Assembly (NCBI GenBank): GCA_947574505.1
Contig: CANPJW010000005.1
Span: forward strand, 1 to 64,000
Reading direction: 5' to 3'
Length of the DNA: 64,000 bases
DNA from: an uncultured Bacteroides sp.
GTDB lineage: Bacteria; Bacteroidota; Bacteroidia; Bacteroidales; Bacteroidaceae
A model generated the notes under the pieces. The model made no database searches. It was given only the letters and a program-made list of their open reading frames with translations, and was not told the origin of the DNA. The first letter of the stretch is position 1. Each line of letters opens with the position of its first letter. This document shows positions 39,246-47,181 of the stretch, one piece after another. The translations under genes and the position numbers were made by a program.

Positions 39246-40259
39246 TTATTTGTTTTCTTTAGCGGCAATTGCTTGATTGGCAGTAATGGCAATCATCTTA
39301 TAAACATCGTCGATAGAGCAACCGCGTGACAGGTCATTCACCGGACGAGCGATACCTTGCAGGATCGGGCCGATAGCGGTAGCGTGTCCCAGACGTTCTA
39401 CTAATTTATAAGAAATATTACCTACTTCCAGACAAGGAACAACCAGTACGTTTGCCTTACCTGCAATTTCTGATCCCGGGGCTTTGCTTGCACCGATGTG
39501 CGGAACCAAAGCTGCATCAGCTTGCAGTTCACCGTCAATCTTCAAATCGGGAGCCATTTCCTTAGCGATTGCCAAAGCTTCCACCACTTTATCTACCACT
39601 TCATGTTTGGCAGAACCCTTGGTTGAAAAACTTAACATAGCTACGCGAGGATCAATTCCGGCAACAGCCTTGGCGGTCTGAGCGGTACAAACTGCAATTT
39701 GAGCCAGTTGGTTGGCATCCGGTACCGGGGTTACAGCAACGTCACCCATTACGATTACACCGTTATTTCCGTATTCGGGAGCATGAGTCAGCAACAGCAT
39801 GGCACCGGATACGCAAGTGATACCCGGAGTAGTCTTGATAATCTGTAAAGCGGGACGAAGTACGTTACCTGTTGTGTTGCGTGCGCCGGCCAACTGTCCG
39901 TCGGCATCACCAGCCTTGATAATGAGACATCCTAGATACAGCGGATCGACAACCAGTTTGCGGGCCTCTTCGATGGTCATACCTTTTTTCTTGCGGAGTT
40001 CGCACAGCAATTGTGCATACTCTTCTTTTTTCGGGTGGTCTGTGGGATCGATAATAGTGGCTTTACCGATGTTCCCTAACCCCCATTGTTTAGCCAGGCT
40101 CATGATTTCATCGGGGTTTCCCAATAAAATAAGGTCGGCAACACCGTCTGTCAATATTTGGTTGGCAGCTTTTAAAGTACGTTCTTCAGTTCCTTCCGGA
40201 AGAACAATGCGCTGTTTGTTTGCTTTCGCGCGCTCAACGATTTGAGAAATTAAATCCAT
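39246..40259 (-). CDS. pta: Phosphate acetyltransferase
   Basis: The protein has 337 residues, the short form of Pta without the N-terminal regulatory DRTGG domain. It shows the PTA_PTB fold with RIVLPEGTEERTLKAA near the N-terminus, ARNTTGNVLRPALQIIKT, and SFSTKGSAKHEVVDKV with PGSEIAGKANVLVVP near the C-terminus. It converts acetyl-CoA and phosphate to acetyl phosphate, feeding AckA. Promoter candidates sit in a palindromic region at 40311-40349. Confidence 0.96.
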   Translation of the reverse strand: MDLISQIVERAKANKQRIVLPEGTEERTLKAANQILTDGVADLILLGNPDEIMSLAKQWGLGNIGKATIIDPTDHPKKEEYAQLLCELRKKKGMTIEEARKLVVDPLYLGCLIIKAGDADGQLAGARNTTGNVLRPALQIIKTTPGITCVSGAMLLLTHAPEYGNNGVIVMGDVAVTPVPDANQLAQIAVCTAQTAKAVAGIDPRVAMLSFSTKGSAKHEVVDKVVEALAIAKEMAPDLKIDGELQADAALVPHIGASKAPGSEIAGKANVLVVPCLEVGNISYKLVERLGHATAIGPILQGIARPVNDLSRGCSIDDVYKMIAITANQAIAAKENK

Positions 40260-40310
40260 GATAATATATTAATTATGTACGTTCTAAAGACGAGTGTTGT
40301 TTTTCACGAT

Positions 40311-40349
40311 GCAAAATTAGCTAATTTTGCAATATCTACATTGCAAAAT
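40311..40349. promoter_or_regulatory. Palindromic promoter/operator region upstream of pta
   Basis: 40311-40330 is a perfect 20-bp palindrome (GCAAAATTAG joined to its complement). It contains TAATTTTG on the minus strand (40312-40319, facing pta) and the same box on the plus strand (40322-40329). A second perfect inverted repeat overlaps it (ATTTTGCAAT at 40324-40333, ATTGCAAAAT at 40340-40349). One arrangement may be promoter and operator together; no binding protein is known from the sequence. Confidence 0.5.
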
Positions 40350-40416
40350 CAATATTATTTTTGGTTTAAAGTATGCTAAAAGTGTATGTTATTGAACACC
40401 AAACGGGATGTTTCCT

Positions 40417-40424
40417 TAACTTTG
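40417..40424 (+). promoter_or_regulatory. Putative -7 box of the lrgAB pair
   Basis: TAACTTTG matches TAnnTTTG, 38 bases before the lrgA-like start. A TTG at 40392-40394 sits 22 bases upstream of it, a slightly long -33 spacing. Confidence 0.5.
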
Positions 40425-40461
40425 CGCAGTTTTCAATAAGTATTTAATAAATTTATAAGGT

Positions 40462-40815
40462 ATGATTCGTCAGTGCGCCATTTTATTTGGCTGTTTGGCT
40501 TTGGGTGAATTGATTGTTTTTTTGACGGGTATCAAGCTGCCGTCCAGTATTATAGGAATGCTGTTACTCACCCTTTTTCTCAAATTGGGTTGGATAAAAC
40601 TGCAATGGGTGCAGGGGCTGTCCGATTTCTTGGTTGCTAATCTGGGCTTTTTCTTCGTTCCGCCCGGTGTGGCACTGATGCTTTATTTTGATGTCATTGA
40701 AGCACAGTTTTGGCCGATAGTAATTGCGACAGTGGTCAGTACGGTTTTGGTACTGGTCGTAACAGGATGGGTTCACCAATTAGTTAGAAAATCAAATGGA
40801 ATATTTAGAAAATAA
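40462..40815 (+). CDS. CidA/LrgA-family small membrane protein
   Basis: The protein has 117 residues with about four hydrophobic segments. The family signature LPSSIIGMLLLTLFLKLGWIKL followed by FFVPPGVALMLYFDVI is clear. Originally described as holin/antiholin-like proteins affecting autolysis in Staphylococcus; in Bacillus the homologous pair acts in pyruvate transport. The stop overlaps the start of the lrgB-like gene by 20 bases, so the two are coupled. It is divergent from pta-ackA. Confidence 0.9.
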   Translation: MIRQCAILFGCLALGELIVFLTGIKLPSSIIGMLLLTLFLKLGWIKLQWVQGLSDFLVANLGFFFVPPGVALMLYFDVIEAQFWPIVIATVVSTVLVLVVTGWVHQLVRKSNGIFRK

Positions 40816-41491
40816 GTTCTTTTTGCTGGCATTCACCTTCGGGGTGTTTTTTTTGTCACGTGTCTTGCAGAAAAAGACTGGATGGGTGGTGTTAAACCCG
40901 ATCCTGCTTACCATTGCCGTGTTGATTCTGTTTTTGAAATTTACCGGTATCAGTTATGAAACATATAATGAAGGAGGTCACCTGATTGAATTTTGGTTGA
41001 AACCAGCGGTGGTAGCGTTGGGCGTGCCACTTTATTTGCAGTTGGAGATGATAAAGAAACAGTTGCTTCCTATTGTCATTTCACAGTTGGCAGGTTGTTT
41101 GGTGGGATTGGTGGCCGTGGTGGTCATTGCCAAATTGCTGGGAGCCACTCCGGAGATTATTTGTTCATTGGCTCCTAAATCTGTGACTACTCCTATCGCT
41201 ATGGAGGTTTCGAAAGCCACGGGAGGAATTCCGTCTTTGACGGCCGCTGTTGTGGTGGTAGTCGGTCTGTTCGGGGCGGTGTTCGGCTTCAAGGTACTTC
41301 GGGTAGGTCATGTGGGGAGTCCTATTGCGCAAGGTCTTTCTATGGGTACGGCTACTCATGCGGTAGGTACTTCTACAGCAATGGAAATCAGTGGGAAATA
41401 TGGAGCATACGCTAGTCTGGGATTGACTTTGAACGGAATTATGACAGCGATTTTCACACCGACAATTCTTAGATTATTAGGTGTGATTTAA
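40796..41491 (+). CDS. LrgB/CidB-family membrane protein
   Basis: The protein has 231 residues with about seven hydrophobic segments. Family motifs are present: FWLKPAVVALGVPLYLQ, the block LAPKSVTTPIAMEVSKATGG, and the C-terminal GTATHAVGTSTAMEISGKYGAYASLGLTLNG. It acts with the LrgA-like protein in the inner membrane. In other bacteria such pairs have been linked to autolysis control or to pyruvate/acetate overflow transport. It is read in an overlapping frame (20 bases) after lrgA. Confidence 0.93.
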   Translation: MEYLENKFFLLAFTFGVFFLSRVLQKKTGWVVLNPILLTIAVLILFLKFTGISYETYNEGGHLIEFWLKPAVVALGVPLYLQLEMIKKQLLPIVISQLAGCLVGLVAVVVIAKLLGATPEIICSLAPKSVTTPIAMEVSKATGGIPSLTAAVVVVVGLFGAVFGFKVLRVGHVGSPIAQGLSMGTATHAVGTSTAMEISGKYGAYASLGLTLNGIMTAIFTPTILRLLGVI

Positions 41492-41503
41492 CAAAAAAGC
41501 TGT

Positions 41504-41511
41504 TATCTTTG
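41504..41511 (+). promoter_or_regulatory. Possible -7 box upstream of DUF2156 gene
   Basis: TATCTTTG matches TAnnTTTG but lies about 200 bases before the DUF2156 start at 41715. The intervening stretch shows no gene and no strong structure, so this would imply a long leader. Confidence 0.3.
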
Positions 41512-41714
41512 TTATATATAGAAAATCATCACAGATTATAGAGGATTGATTTGATTTTCAATAGGTATGGTCATTGGGGTGAGCATTGCTTATAAAAAGT
41601 CTATCCGCATTTAGTAGTAACAGAGCATTCTTACAGCAGTCTGATAACTATTGTCACTTTGAATGAAATGAAGATTCTGTGATTTGTGGTGAGAAAACAA
41701 GCAACCCATATTTT

Positions 41715-42617
41715 ATGATAGAATTTAAAGATATAACTTTAGCGGATAAAGACTTGATACAGTCCTTTACCTTAGGCAGTTTGCGTCGTAATTGCGACTT
41801 GTCGTTTGCCAATCTGTGTAGTTGGATTTTCCTGTACCAGACTAAATATGCCGTGATGGATAATTACCTGTTGCTGCGTTTCTATGCGGGAGAAGAATTG
41901 GCCTACATGATGCCCGTCGGAACTGGAGATGTGAAACCAGTTCTTGAAGCATTGATAAAGGATGCTGAAGAGATGGGGGCAAAATTGCGTATGCTGGGGG
42001 TATGCGTGGGGATGAAAGCGGACATAGAGGCGGCGATGCCCGGACGTTTCACTTTTACAGAAGACCGGGATTACTTTGATTATATCTACTTGCGTACTGA
42101 CCTGGCAACCTTGAAAGGAAAGAAGTTTCAAGCCAAACGTAATCATATCAACAAGTTCAAGAAGCAGTATCCTGATTATGAATACAAACCGTTGACTCCA
42201 GATCTGGTTCCCGAATGTTTGAAGCTGGAAGAGGAATGGTGTCGTGCCAATAACTGCGAGGAACAATTGGCATTGGGGGCAGAACGTAAGTCCATGACAT
42301 ATGCCTTGAACCATATGGAGGCGTTGGGTTTGACGGGCGGCGTGCTTCATGTCAACGGGAAGATTGCCGCTTTTACATACGGTGCTCCCATCAATCATGA
42401 AACATGGGATACTTGTGTTGAAAAGGCGGATACGGGAATAGAAGGGTCGTATGCCATGATTAACTATGAATATGCAAATCATATCGACGAACAATATATA
42501 TATGTAAACCGCGAGGAAGACCTTGGTCTGGAAGGTTTGCGCAAAGCAAAACTTTCTTATCAGCCCGTTATTTTACTCGAGAAATGTATAGCAGAGCTCA
42601 ATGACCACAAAGGATGA
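41715..42617 (+). CDS. DUF2156 GNAT-fold protein
   Basis: The start is taken at 41715 (MIEFKDITLADKDLIQSF), giving 300 residues; the in-frame ATG at 41679 adds 12 residues that do not look conserved. The sequence fits the DUF2156 family, related to the C-terminal aminoacyl-phosphatidylglycerol synthase domain, a tandem GNAT fold: SFANLCSWIFLYQTKYAV, FQAKRNHINKFKKQYP and VNREEDLGLEGLRKAKLSYQP. There is no membrane part. It may transfer an aminoacyl or acyl group; substrate unknown. The stop overlaps the next gene by 17 bases. Confidence 0.82.
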   Translation: MIEFKDITLADKDLIQSFTLGSLRRNCDLSFANLCSWIFLYQTKYAVMDNYLLLRFYAGEELAYMMPVGTGDVKPVLEALIKDAEEMGAKLRMLGVCVGMKADIEAAMPGRFTFTEDRDYFDYIYLRTDLATLKGKKFQAKRNHINKFKKQYPDYEYKPLTPDLVPECLKLEEEWCRANNCEEQLALGAERKSMTYALNHMEALGLTGGVLHVNGKIAAFTYGAPINHETWDTCVEKADTGIEGSYAMINYEYANHIDEQYIYVNREEDLGLEGLRKAKLSYQPVILLEKCIAELNDHKG

Positions 42618-43611
42618 AGTGAAAACATTATGGAAACTCTGCTTCAATGATAGCGATGAGTTTACCGACTTATATTTCAAGATGAGATATAAGGATGAAG
42701 TGAACAGGGTGATTCGTGAAGACGGAAAGATTATTTCCGCATTGCAGATGATACCTTATCCTATGACTTTTTGTGATGAGGTGATTTCTACTTCGTATAT
42801 ATCGGGTGCTTGTACGCATCCGGATTACAGGAAGCATGGAGCCATGAAACGCCTACTGAAGGAAACACATCGGTGTATGTATGAAGATGGAGTTTTGCTG
42901 GCTTCGTTGATTCCTGCAGAGGAATGGTTGTTCGGTTATTATGCCAGGTCGGGATATGCTCCAGTTTTTGGGTATGCGGTTGAGCAGGTAAGGGTAGACA
43001 GATTATGCCCTGCGCCCGGTTGCCGGATAGAAGTATGCGAATTTCCCGGTGTGGAACATTATCATTATTTTGATTCCCGTATGCATGGACGCAGGAGTTG
43101 CATTCAGCATCCTAAAGAAGATTTTCTGGTTATTATGGCCGATTTAAAACTGGGTAATGGCAAATTGCTGGTTGCCTGGGAAGCGGATAAAATAGTGGGG
43201 ATGGCATTTACGGTAATGGGGGATGATACATTATATATAAAGGAATTGCTGGCAGATACGGATGCGGTGCAGGATACTTTATTGTATGAAGCGGCCCATA
43301 TATATAAGGTACAGCGTATGGATTATTTCATTCCGTCGTCTGCTGATACTTTGTTTTTGGGGATGGCAAGAGTTATTCGTGCAGAGGAGTTGTTGAAGGT
43401 TTTCGCCCATAAGTATCCGGCATCCGAACTTTATATACATATTGAGGGAGATGAAGCGATTCAGGAGAATAACGGCTATTATACGGTACGGGATGGTTTC
43501 TGCTTTCGTGAGAGAGTACCGGAAAAAAAATATCACACTTATACGTTGGATGGTTTTACCCGGTTGTTACTGGAAGCGGAGCATCCTTATATGAGTTTGA
43601 TGCTGAATTGA
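42601..43611 (+). CDS. GNAT-family N-acetyltransferase
   Basis: The protein has 336 residues. An N-terminal GNAT domain shows strand SALQMIPYPM and the acetyl-CoA motif SGACTHPDYRKHGAMKRLLKE, with ARSGYAPVFGYA next. The C-terminal half resembles an Eis-like second domain. The substrate cannot be read from sequence. It overlaps the DUF2156 gene by 17 bases, so the two acyltransferase-fold proteins are translationally coupled and may act together. Confidence 0.85.
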   Translation: MTTKDEVKTLWKLCFNDSDEFTDLYFKMRYKDEVNRVIREDGKIISALQMIPYPMTFCDEVISTSYISGACTHPDYRKHGAMKRLLKETHRCMYEDGVLLASLIPAEEWLFGYYARSGYAPVFGYAVEQVRVDRLCPAPGCRIEVCEFPGVEHYHYFDSRMHGRRSCIQHPKEDFLVIMADLKLGNGKLLVAWEADKIVGMAFTVMGDDTLYIKELLADTDAVQDTLLYEAAHIYKVQRMDYFIPSSADTLFLGMARVIRAEELLKVFAHKYPASELYIHIEGDEAIQENNGYYTVRDGFCFRERVPEKKYHTYTLDGFTRLLLEAEHPYMSLMLN

Positions 43612-43688
43612 TCTTTATTACTGGTTGCCTAGGTTGAATTTCTATGTTTAAGATTGATAATCAGTGGAGTAAAAATCCGGATAGGTTA

Positions 43689-44453
43689 TTAGTCTTCTTT
43701 TGTCAGAATACGTTCCAGCTCTTCGGCAGTCAGTCTGAGATGGAATTGTCCTTTATAAGCCACGGATATGCCACCTGTTTCTTCTGAAACGATAATGGCC
43801 AATGCATCTGTTTCCTGCGATACGCCCATGGCAGCCCGATGCCTTAATCCCAATTCTTTAGGGATATTCAAATCGTGAGATACCGGGAGAATACAACCGG
43901 CTGCTTCTATCCGTTTATGGCGGATAATCATGGCTCCGTCATGTAATGGACTGTTTTTGAAGAAAATATTTTCTATCAGTCGTTGGTTCACATTGGCGTT
44001 GATAATTTCTCCTGTACGGATGATGTCATTCAGAGGTACACTTTTTTCGATGACAATCAGTGCCCCCACCTTCCCTTTGCTCATGCTCATACAGGCAAGT
44101 ACAATCGGCATAATATCCGCTTTTTCCGTCTTTTCCTGCTTGTTTCCCGTCAGGAAGCGGAAAAAACGTCCCAACTGTTTATGCGAGCCCAGTGTGACAA
44201 GGAACCGGCGTATATCATCCTGAAAAAGAATAATCAGGGCTAGGACACCTACACTGACCAATTTATCGAAGATAGACCCTAGCAGTTTCATTTCCAAAAC
44301 CTGAGATACAATCAGCCAGATACCTATAAATACCAGGATACCGATGAAGATATTGATAGAACCCGAATCTTTCATCAGACGGTAAGTCTGATAAAGCAGA
44401 TAGGCTACCAGCAGGATATCGATGAGGTCTTTTATACTAAAATCAATAAACAT
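43689..44453 (-). CDS. cdaA: Diadenylate cyclase (CdaA-type)
   Basis: The protein has 254 residues. Three N-terminal membrane segments (LIDILLVAYLLYQTYRL, INIFIGILVFIGIWLIVSQVL, LVSVGVLALIILFQ) precede a DisA_N cyclase domain with the nucleotide motifs SPLHDGAMIIRH and GLRHRAAMGVSQETDA. It condenses two ATP into cyclic di-AMP, a second messenger for osmotic and cell-wall balance. It lies 31 bases after folP on the same strand, an arrangement common in Bacteroidetes. The gap holds AATTAAAAATTG-like low-complexity sequence. Confidence 0.95.
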   Translation of the reverse strand: MFIDFSIKDLIDILLVAYLLYQTYRLMKDSGSINIFIGILVFIGIWLIVSQVLEMKLLGSIFDKLVSVGVLALIILFQDDIRRFLVTLGSHKQLGRFFRFLTGNKQEKTEKADIMPIVLACMSMSKGKVGALIVIEKSVPLNDIIRTGEIINANVNQRLIENIFFKNSPLHDGAMIIRHKRIEAAGCILPVSHDLNIPKELGLRHRAAMGVSQETDALAIIVSEETGGISVAYKGQFHLRLTAEELERILTKED

Positions 44454-44484
44454 CTTTCTAGAATTAAAAATTGAAAATTAAGAA

Positions 44485-45342
44485 TTAAAAGGCAGCGGAG
44501 TCTTTCATCTTCTGTACTATCTTCACGGTTTCTACAGCAGCTTTTACATCGTGCACTCTGAGAATATCCGCTCCTTTTAGTAGGGAAATGGTATCCAGCA
44601 CTGTTGTTCCGTTCAAGGCATCATCAGGGGTTCCGCCTAGTAGCTTGTAAATCATTGATTTACGTGATATGCCGACCAGTAACGGTAGTTCGAACAGGCT
44701 GAATTCTTCCAAATGATTCATCAACTGGTAATTATGTTCCACTGTTTTTCCGAAACCGAAACCAGGATCCAGAATAATATCTTTTACTCCTAAGTCGCGT
44801 AATTTCTGTACTTTTTCCGAGAAATAGAGAAAGACTTCTTTCAACAGATTGTCATAATGCGGATTCATTTGCATATTTTGCGGCGTGCCTTGCATATGCA
44901 TAATAATATAAGGTACTCCCAGCCTGGCAATCATGTCGAACATCTGCGGGTCCATTTCTCCGGCGGCAATGTCATTGATGATTGCCACTCCGTACTCCTC
45001 TACACACATCCGGGCTACATCCGCACGGAAAGTGTCCACGGACACCACACAACCGGGATGATAGCGATTGATGATTTCCAGTCCGGTACGCAGACGGCGC
45101 ATCTCTTCTTCGGGGCTGATGTGCTCGGCATTGGGACGTGAGGAATAGGCACCTATATCAATGATGGAAGCTCCTTCTTCTATTATTTGGGAGGTACGGT
45201 TGATAATATCTTTTTCCGTTTGCTGCCGGCTGCCGGCATAGAAAGAATCGGGTGTCACATTCAGGATTCCCATTACTTGCGGATGGGAGAGATCCATCAG
45301 TTTCCCATTAACATTAATATATTTGACGGTTTTGGTTTCCAT
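44485..45342 (-). CDS. folP: Dihydropteroate synthase
   Basis: The protein has 285 residues, the normal length. Signatures are the N-terminal VMGILNVTPDSFYAGS, the pterin-binding IIDIGAYSSRP, the middle VSVDTFRADVA, and IILDPGFGFGKTVEHN. It condenses dihydropterin pyrophosphate with p-aminobenzoate in folate synthesis. It starts an operon with cdaA. A -7 box candidate lies just upstream on the minus strand at 45370-45377, divergent from the murF promoter. Confidence 0.96.
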   Translation of the reverse strand: METKTVKYINVNGKLMDLSHPQVMGILNVTPDSFYAGSRQQTEKDIINRTSQIIEEGASIIDIGAYSSRPNAEHISPEEEMRRLRTGLEIINRYHPGCVVSVDTFRADVARMCVEEYGVAIINDIAAGEMDPQMFDMIARLGVPYIIMHMQGTPQNMQMNPHYDNLLKEVFLYFSEKVQKLRDLGVKDIILDPGFGFGKTVEHNYQLMNHLEEFSLFELPLLVGISRKSMIYKLLGGTPDDALNGTTVLDTISLLKGADILRVHDVKAAVETVKIVQKMKDSAAF

Positions 45343-45369
45343 TGTTTACGGCTTGTCATTTAGGTCGTA

Positions 45370-45377
45370 CAAAAGTA
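45370..45377 (-). promoter_or_regulatory. Putative -7 box of folP-cdaA
   Basis: The minus-strand reading is TACTTTTG, matching TAnnTTTG, 28 bases ahead of the folP start. Confidence 0.45.
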
Positions 45378-45422
45378 CGCACAATTCTTGAGTTTTTGTT
45401 ATTTCATGAACTATTTTTCAGT

Positions 45423-45430
45423 TATCTTTG
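45423..45430 (+). promoter_or_regulatory. Putative -7 box of murF
   Basis: TATCTTTG matches TAnnTTTG, 31 bases ahead of the murF start at 45461. A TTTG at 45395-45398 lies 24 bases upstream, somewhat long for a -33 element. Confidence 0.48.
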
Positions 45431-45460
45431 TTGCAACTTAATTTAAAAGCAAAGCGAAAG

Positions 45461-46759
45461 ATGGATATTTCAGCTTTATATAAGTGTTTTACGGAATGCG
45501 GCAAGGTAACTACCGACAGCCGTAACTGCCCTGAGGGCTCTATGTTCATAGCTCTGAAAGGGGAAACATTCAATGGAAATGCATACGCGCTTCAGGCGCT
45601 GGAAAAAGGTTGCCAGTATGCCGTAGTAGATGAAAAAGAATATGCCGCCGATGGGCATCCGCGTATCTTGTTAGTAGACGATTGCTTGAAAGCATTGCAG
45701 GAACTGGCTAATTATCACCGGCATAAAATGGGTACCCGAATCATCGGCATCACGGGAACCAATGGGAAGACTACTACCAAGGAATTGATAGCCTCAGTGC
45801 TGCAAAAAAGATATGAAGTGCTTTATACACAGGGTAACTTGAATAACCATATCGGTGTTCCTCTGACTTTGCTGAGGCTGACTCCCGAGCATGAACTGGC
45901 TGTCATCGAGATGGGAGCGAACCATCCGGGTGAAATCAAGGCACTGACCCGTATTGTAGAACCGGATTACGGTATGATCACTAATGTGGGTAAGGCGCAT
46001 TTGGAAGGCTTCGGGTCTTTTGAAGGGGTCATCAAGACTAAAGGTGAGTTGTATGAGCATCTGCGTTACAATGGCAAGCATATTATTTTCATAGACAAGG
46101 ACAATGAGTATCTCACAGCTATCTCTCAGGGCCTTACCCGTATTTGTTATGGTATGGAAGGAGGAGAGGGACTTTATATCAGCGGCAAGCTGGGCGCTTG
46201 TGCTCCGTTTCTTTCGTTTGAGTGGGAACACGAGGGACAGAAGTTCGAGGTGAATACCCACCTTATCGGCAGTTATAACATGAAGAATGCATTGGCCGCC
46301 ATTACGGTGGGCCGGTTCTTCAGTGTACCGTCCCGGCAGATTTGTGAGGCACTGGAGGCATATGTTCCTCATAATAACCGTTCGCAATTGACAGAAACCA
46401 CGGATAATAAACTGATAGTTGATGCATACAATGCGAATCCTACCAGTATGATGGCGGCTTTGGAGAATTTCCGGTTGATGAATGTCGCTCATAAAATGGT
46501 TATTCTGGGTGATATGAAAGAACTGGGAGAAACCAGTCATGAGGAACATCAGAAGATTGCGGATTATCTGGATGAATGTAAATTTGACCGGGTACTTTTG
46601 GCAGGAGAGGAGTTTGGCAAAGTGATTCCGTCCTTTGAACATTTTAAAGATGTGGTTGCATTGAAAGAGTCGTTGGAAAGATATAAGCCGAAAGGATATT
46701 ATATTCTGATTAAAGGTTCCAACAGTATGAAGTTGAGCCAGCTTCAGGAAATATTATAG
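45461..46759 (+). CDS. murF: UDP-MurNAc-tripeptide--D-Ala-D-Ala ligase
   Basis: The start is taken at 45461 (MDISALYKCFTECG), giving 432 residues; the in-frame ATG at 45428 overlaps the promoter box. Mur-ligase features appear in order: an N-terminal domain with DSRNCPEGSMFIALKGETFNG, the ATP loop GITGTNGKTTTKE (Lys103), the central MGANHPGEIK and NVGKAHLEGFGS, then VDAYNANPTSM in the C-terminal domain. It adds the D-Ala-D-Ala dipeptide made by Ddl (2482) to the UDP-MurNAc tripeptide. It is divergent from folP-cdaA. Confidence 0.95.
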   Translation: MDISALYKCFTECGKVTTDSRNCPEGSMFIALKGETFNGNAYALQALEKGCQYAVVDEKEYAADGHPRILLVDDCLKALQELANYHRHKMGTRIIGITGTNGKTTTKELIASVLQKRYEVLYTQGNLNNHIGVPLTLLRLTPEHELAVIEMGANHPGEIKALTRIVEPDYGMITNVGKAHLEGFGSFEGVIKTKGELYEHLRYNGKHIIFIDKDNEYLTAISQGLTRICYGMEGGEGLYISGKLGACAPFLSFEWEHEGQKFEVNTHLIGSYNMKNALAAITVGRFFSVPSRQICEALEAYVPHNNRSQLTETTDNKLIVDAYNANPTSMMAALENFRLMNVAHKMVILGDMKELGETSHEEHQKIADYLDECKFDRVLLAGEEFGKVIPSFEHFKDVVALKESLERYKPKGYYILIKGSNSMKLSQLQEIL

Positions 46760-46838
46760 TTAACCGGTTGGCAGTTTCATTCACAGTAGGAGGATGAATG
46801 TGTCAAAAGTCCAAAGTAACTATTAAATGTGCTGTTTG

Positions 46839-46948
46839 CACCTGTATAGGTATATTGTCCCACCTGGGTGGAACTGCTATTTCACAAAGGTGGAACTACG
46901 CTCTCACCAGGGTGAAATGCCCATTTCATCCGGGTGGGATTTCTATAT
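46839..46948. repeat. Tandem array of 22-nt imperfect palindromes
   Basis: Five consecutive 22-base units start at 46839, 46861, 46883, 46905 and 46927. Each begins CA and the last four contain GGTG at offsets 7-10, giving palindromic cores CACCTGGGTG, CACAAAGGTG, CACCAGGGTG and CATCCGGGTG flanked by TTT/GTCC and GAAC/GAAAT. The first unit is degenerate, keeping only CACCTG...GGT. A 22-base period is about two helical turns. This could be a protein-binding array or a dispersed intergenic repeat. Confidence 0.85.
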
Positions 46949-47151
46949 ATACTGCATGGAAACATGAATGGCAAAGATCCTTTGGGGAATGATCCTTCAC
47001 ATAGTCTGCCTCTATGGTAAATGTAATCATAGAATCTTTCTTCTTTATTATTTCTCTGAATTTTTCTTTAAAATAGATATAATAATCGGTTTTGACCGTT
47101 TTCTGACTCCTTCCTGCCGAATTATTATCCCGTGTTATTACAGAAATCAGT

Positions 47152-47159
47152 TACTTTTG
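47152..47159 (+). promoter_or_regulatory. Putative -7 box of the BNR propeller gene
   Basis: TACTTTTG matches TAnnTTTG, 22 bases ahead of the start at 47182, implying a short leader. Confidence 0.48.
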
Positions 47160-47181
47160 CAATGTTATCAATAGAATTGCT

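Larger units (their letters stand above)
46760..47181. other. Intergenic region with 22-nt repeat array
   Basis: No gene is supported in these 422 bases. The stretch holds the five-unit array at 46839-46948, a short GATCC inverted motif near 46976-47001, and the promoter box at 47152-47159. A 64-codon open frame across the array (46798-46992) looks like chance. Confidence 0.6.

Noticed and set aside
39221..39292. N-terminal extension of acetate kinase
   Set aside because: It overlaps the pta gene and adds residues absent from normal AckA; the conserved start is at 39220.
45794..46642. 282-codon open frame on the minus strand
   Set aside because: It is antisense to murF, which has all Mur-ligase motifs.
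46839..46948. CRISPR array
   Set aside because: The units abut without spacers of independent sequence, repeats diverge strongly, and no cas genes are nearby.
46798..46992. 64-codon open frame across the 22-nt array
   Set aside because: It is built mostly from the repeats, has no supported start signal and no recognisable protein character.
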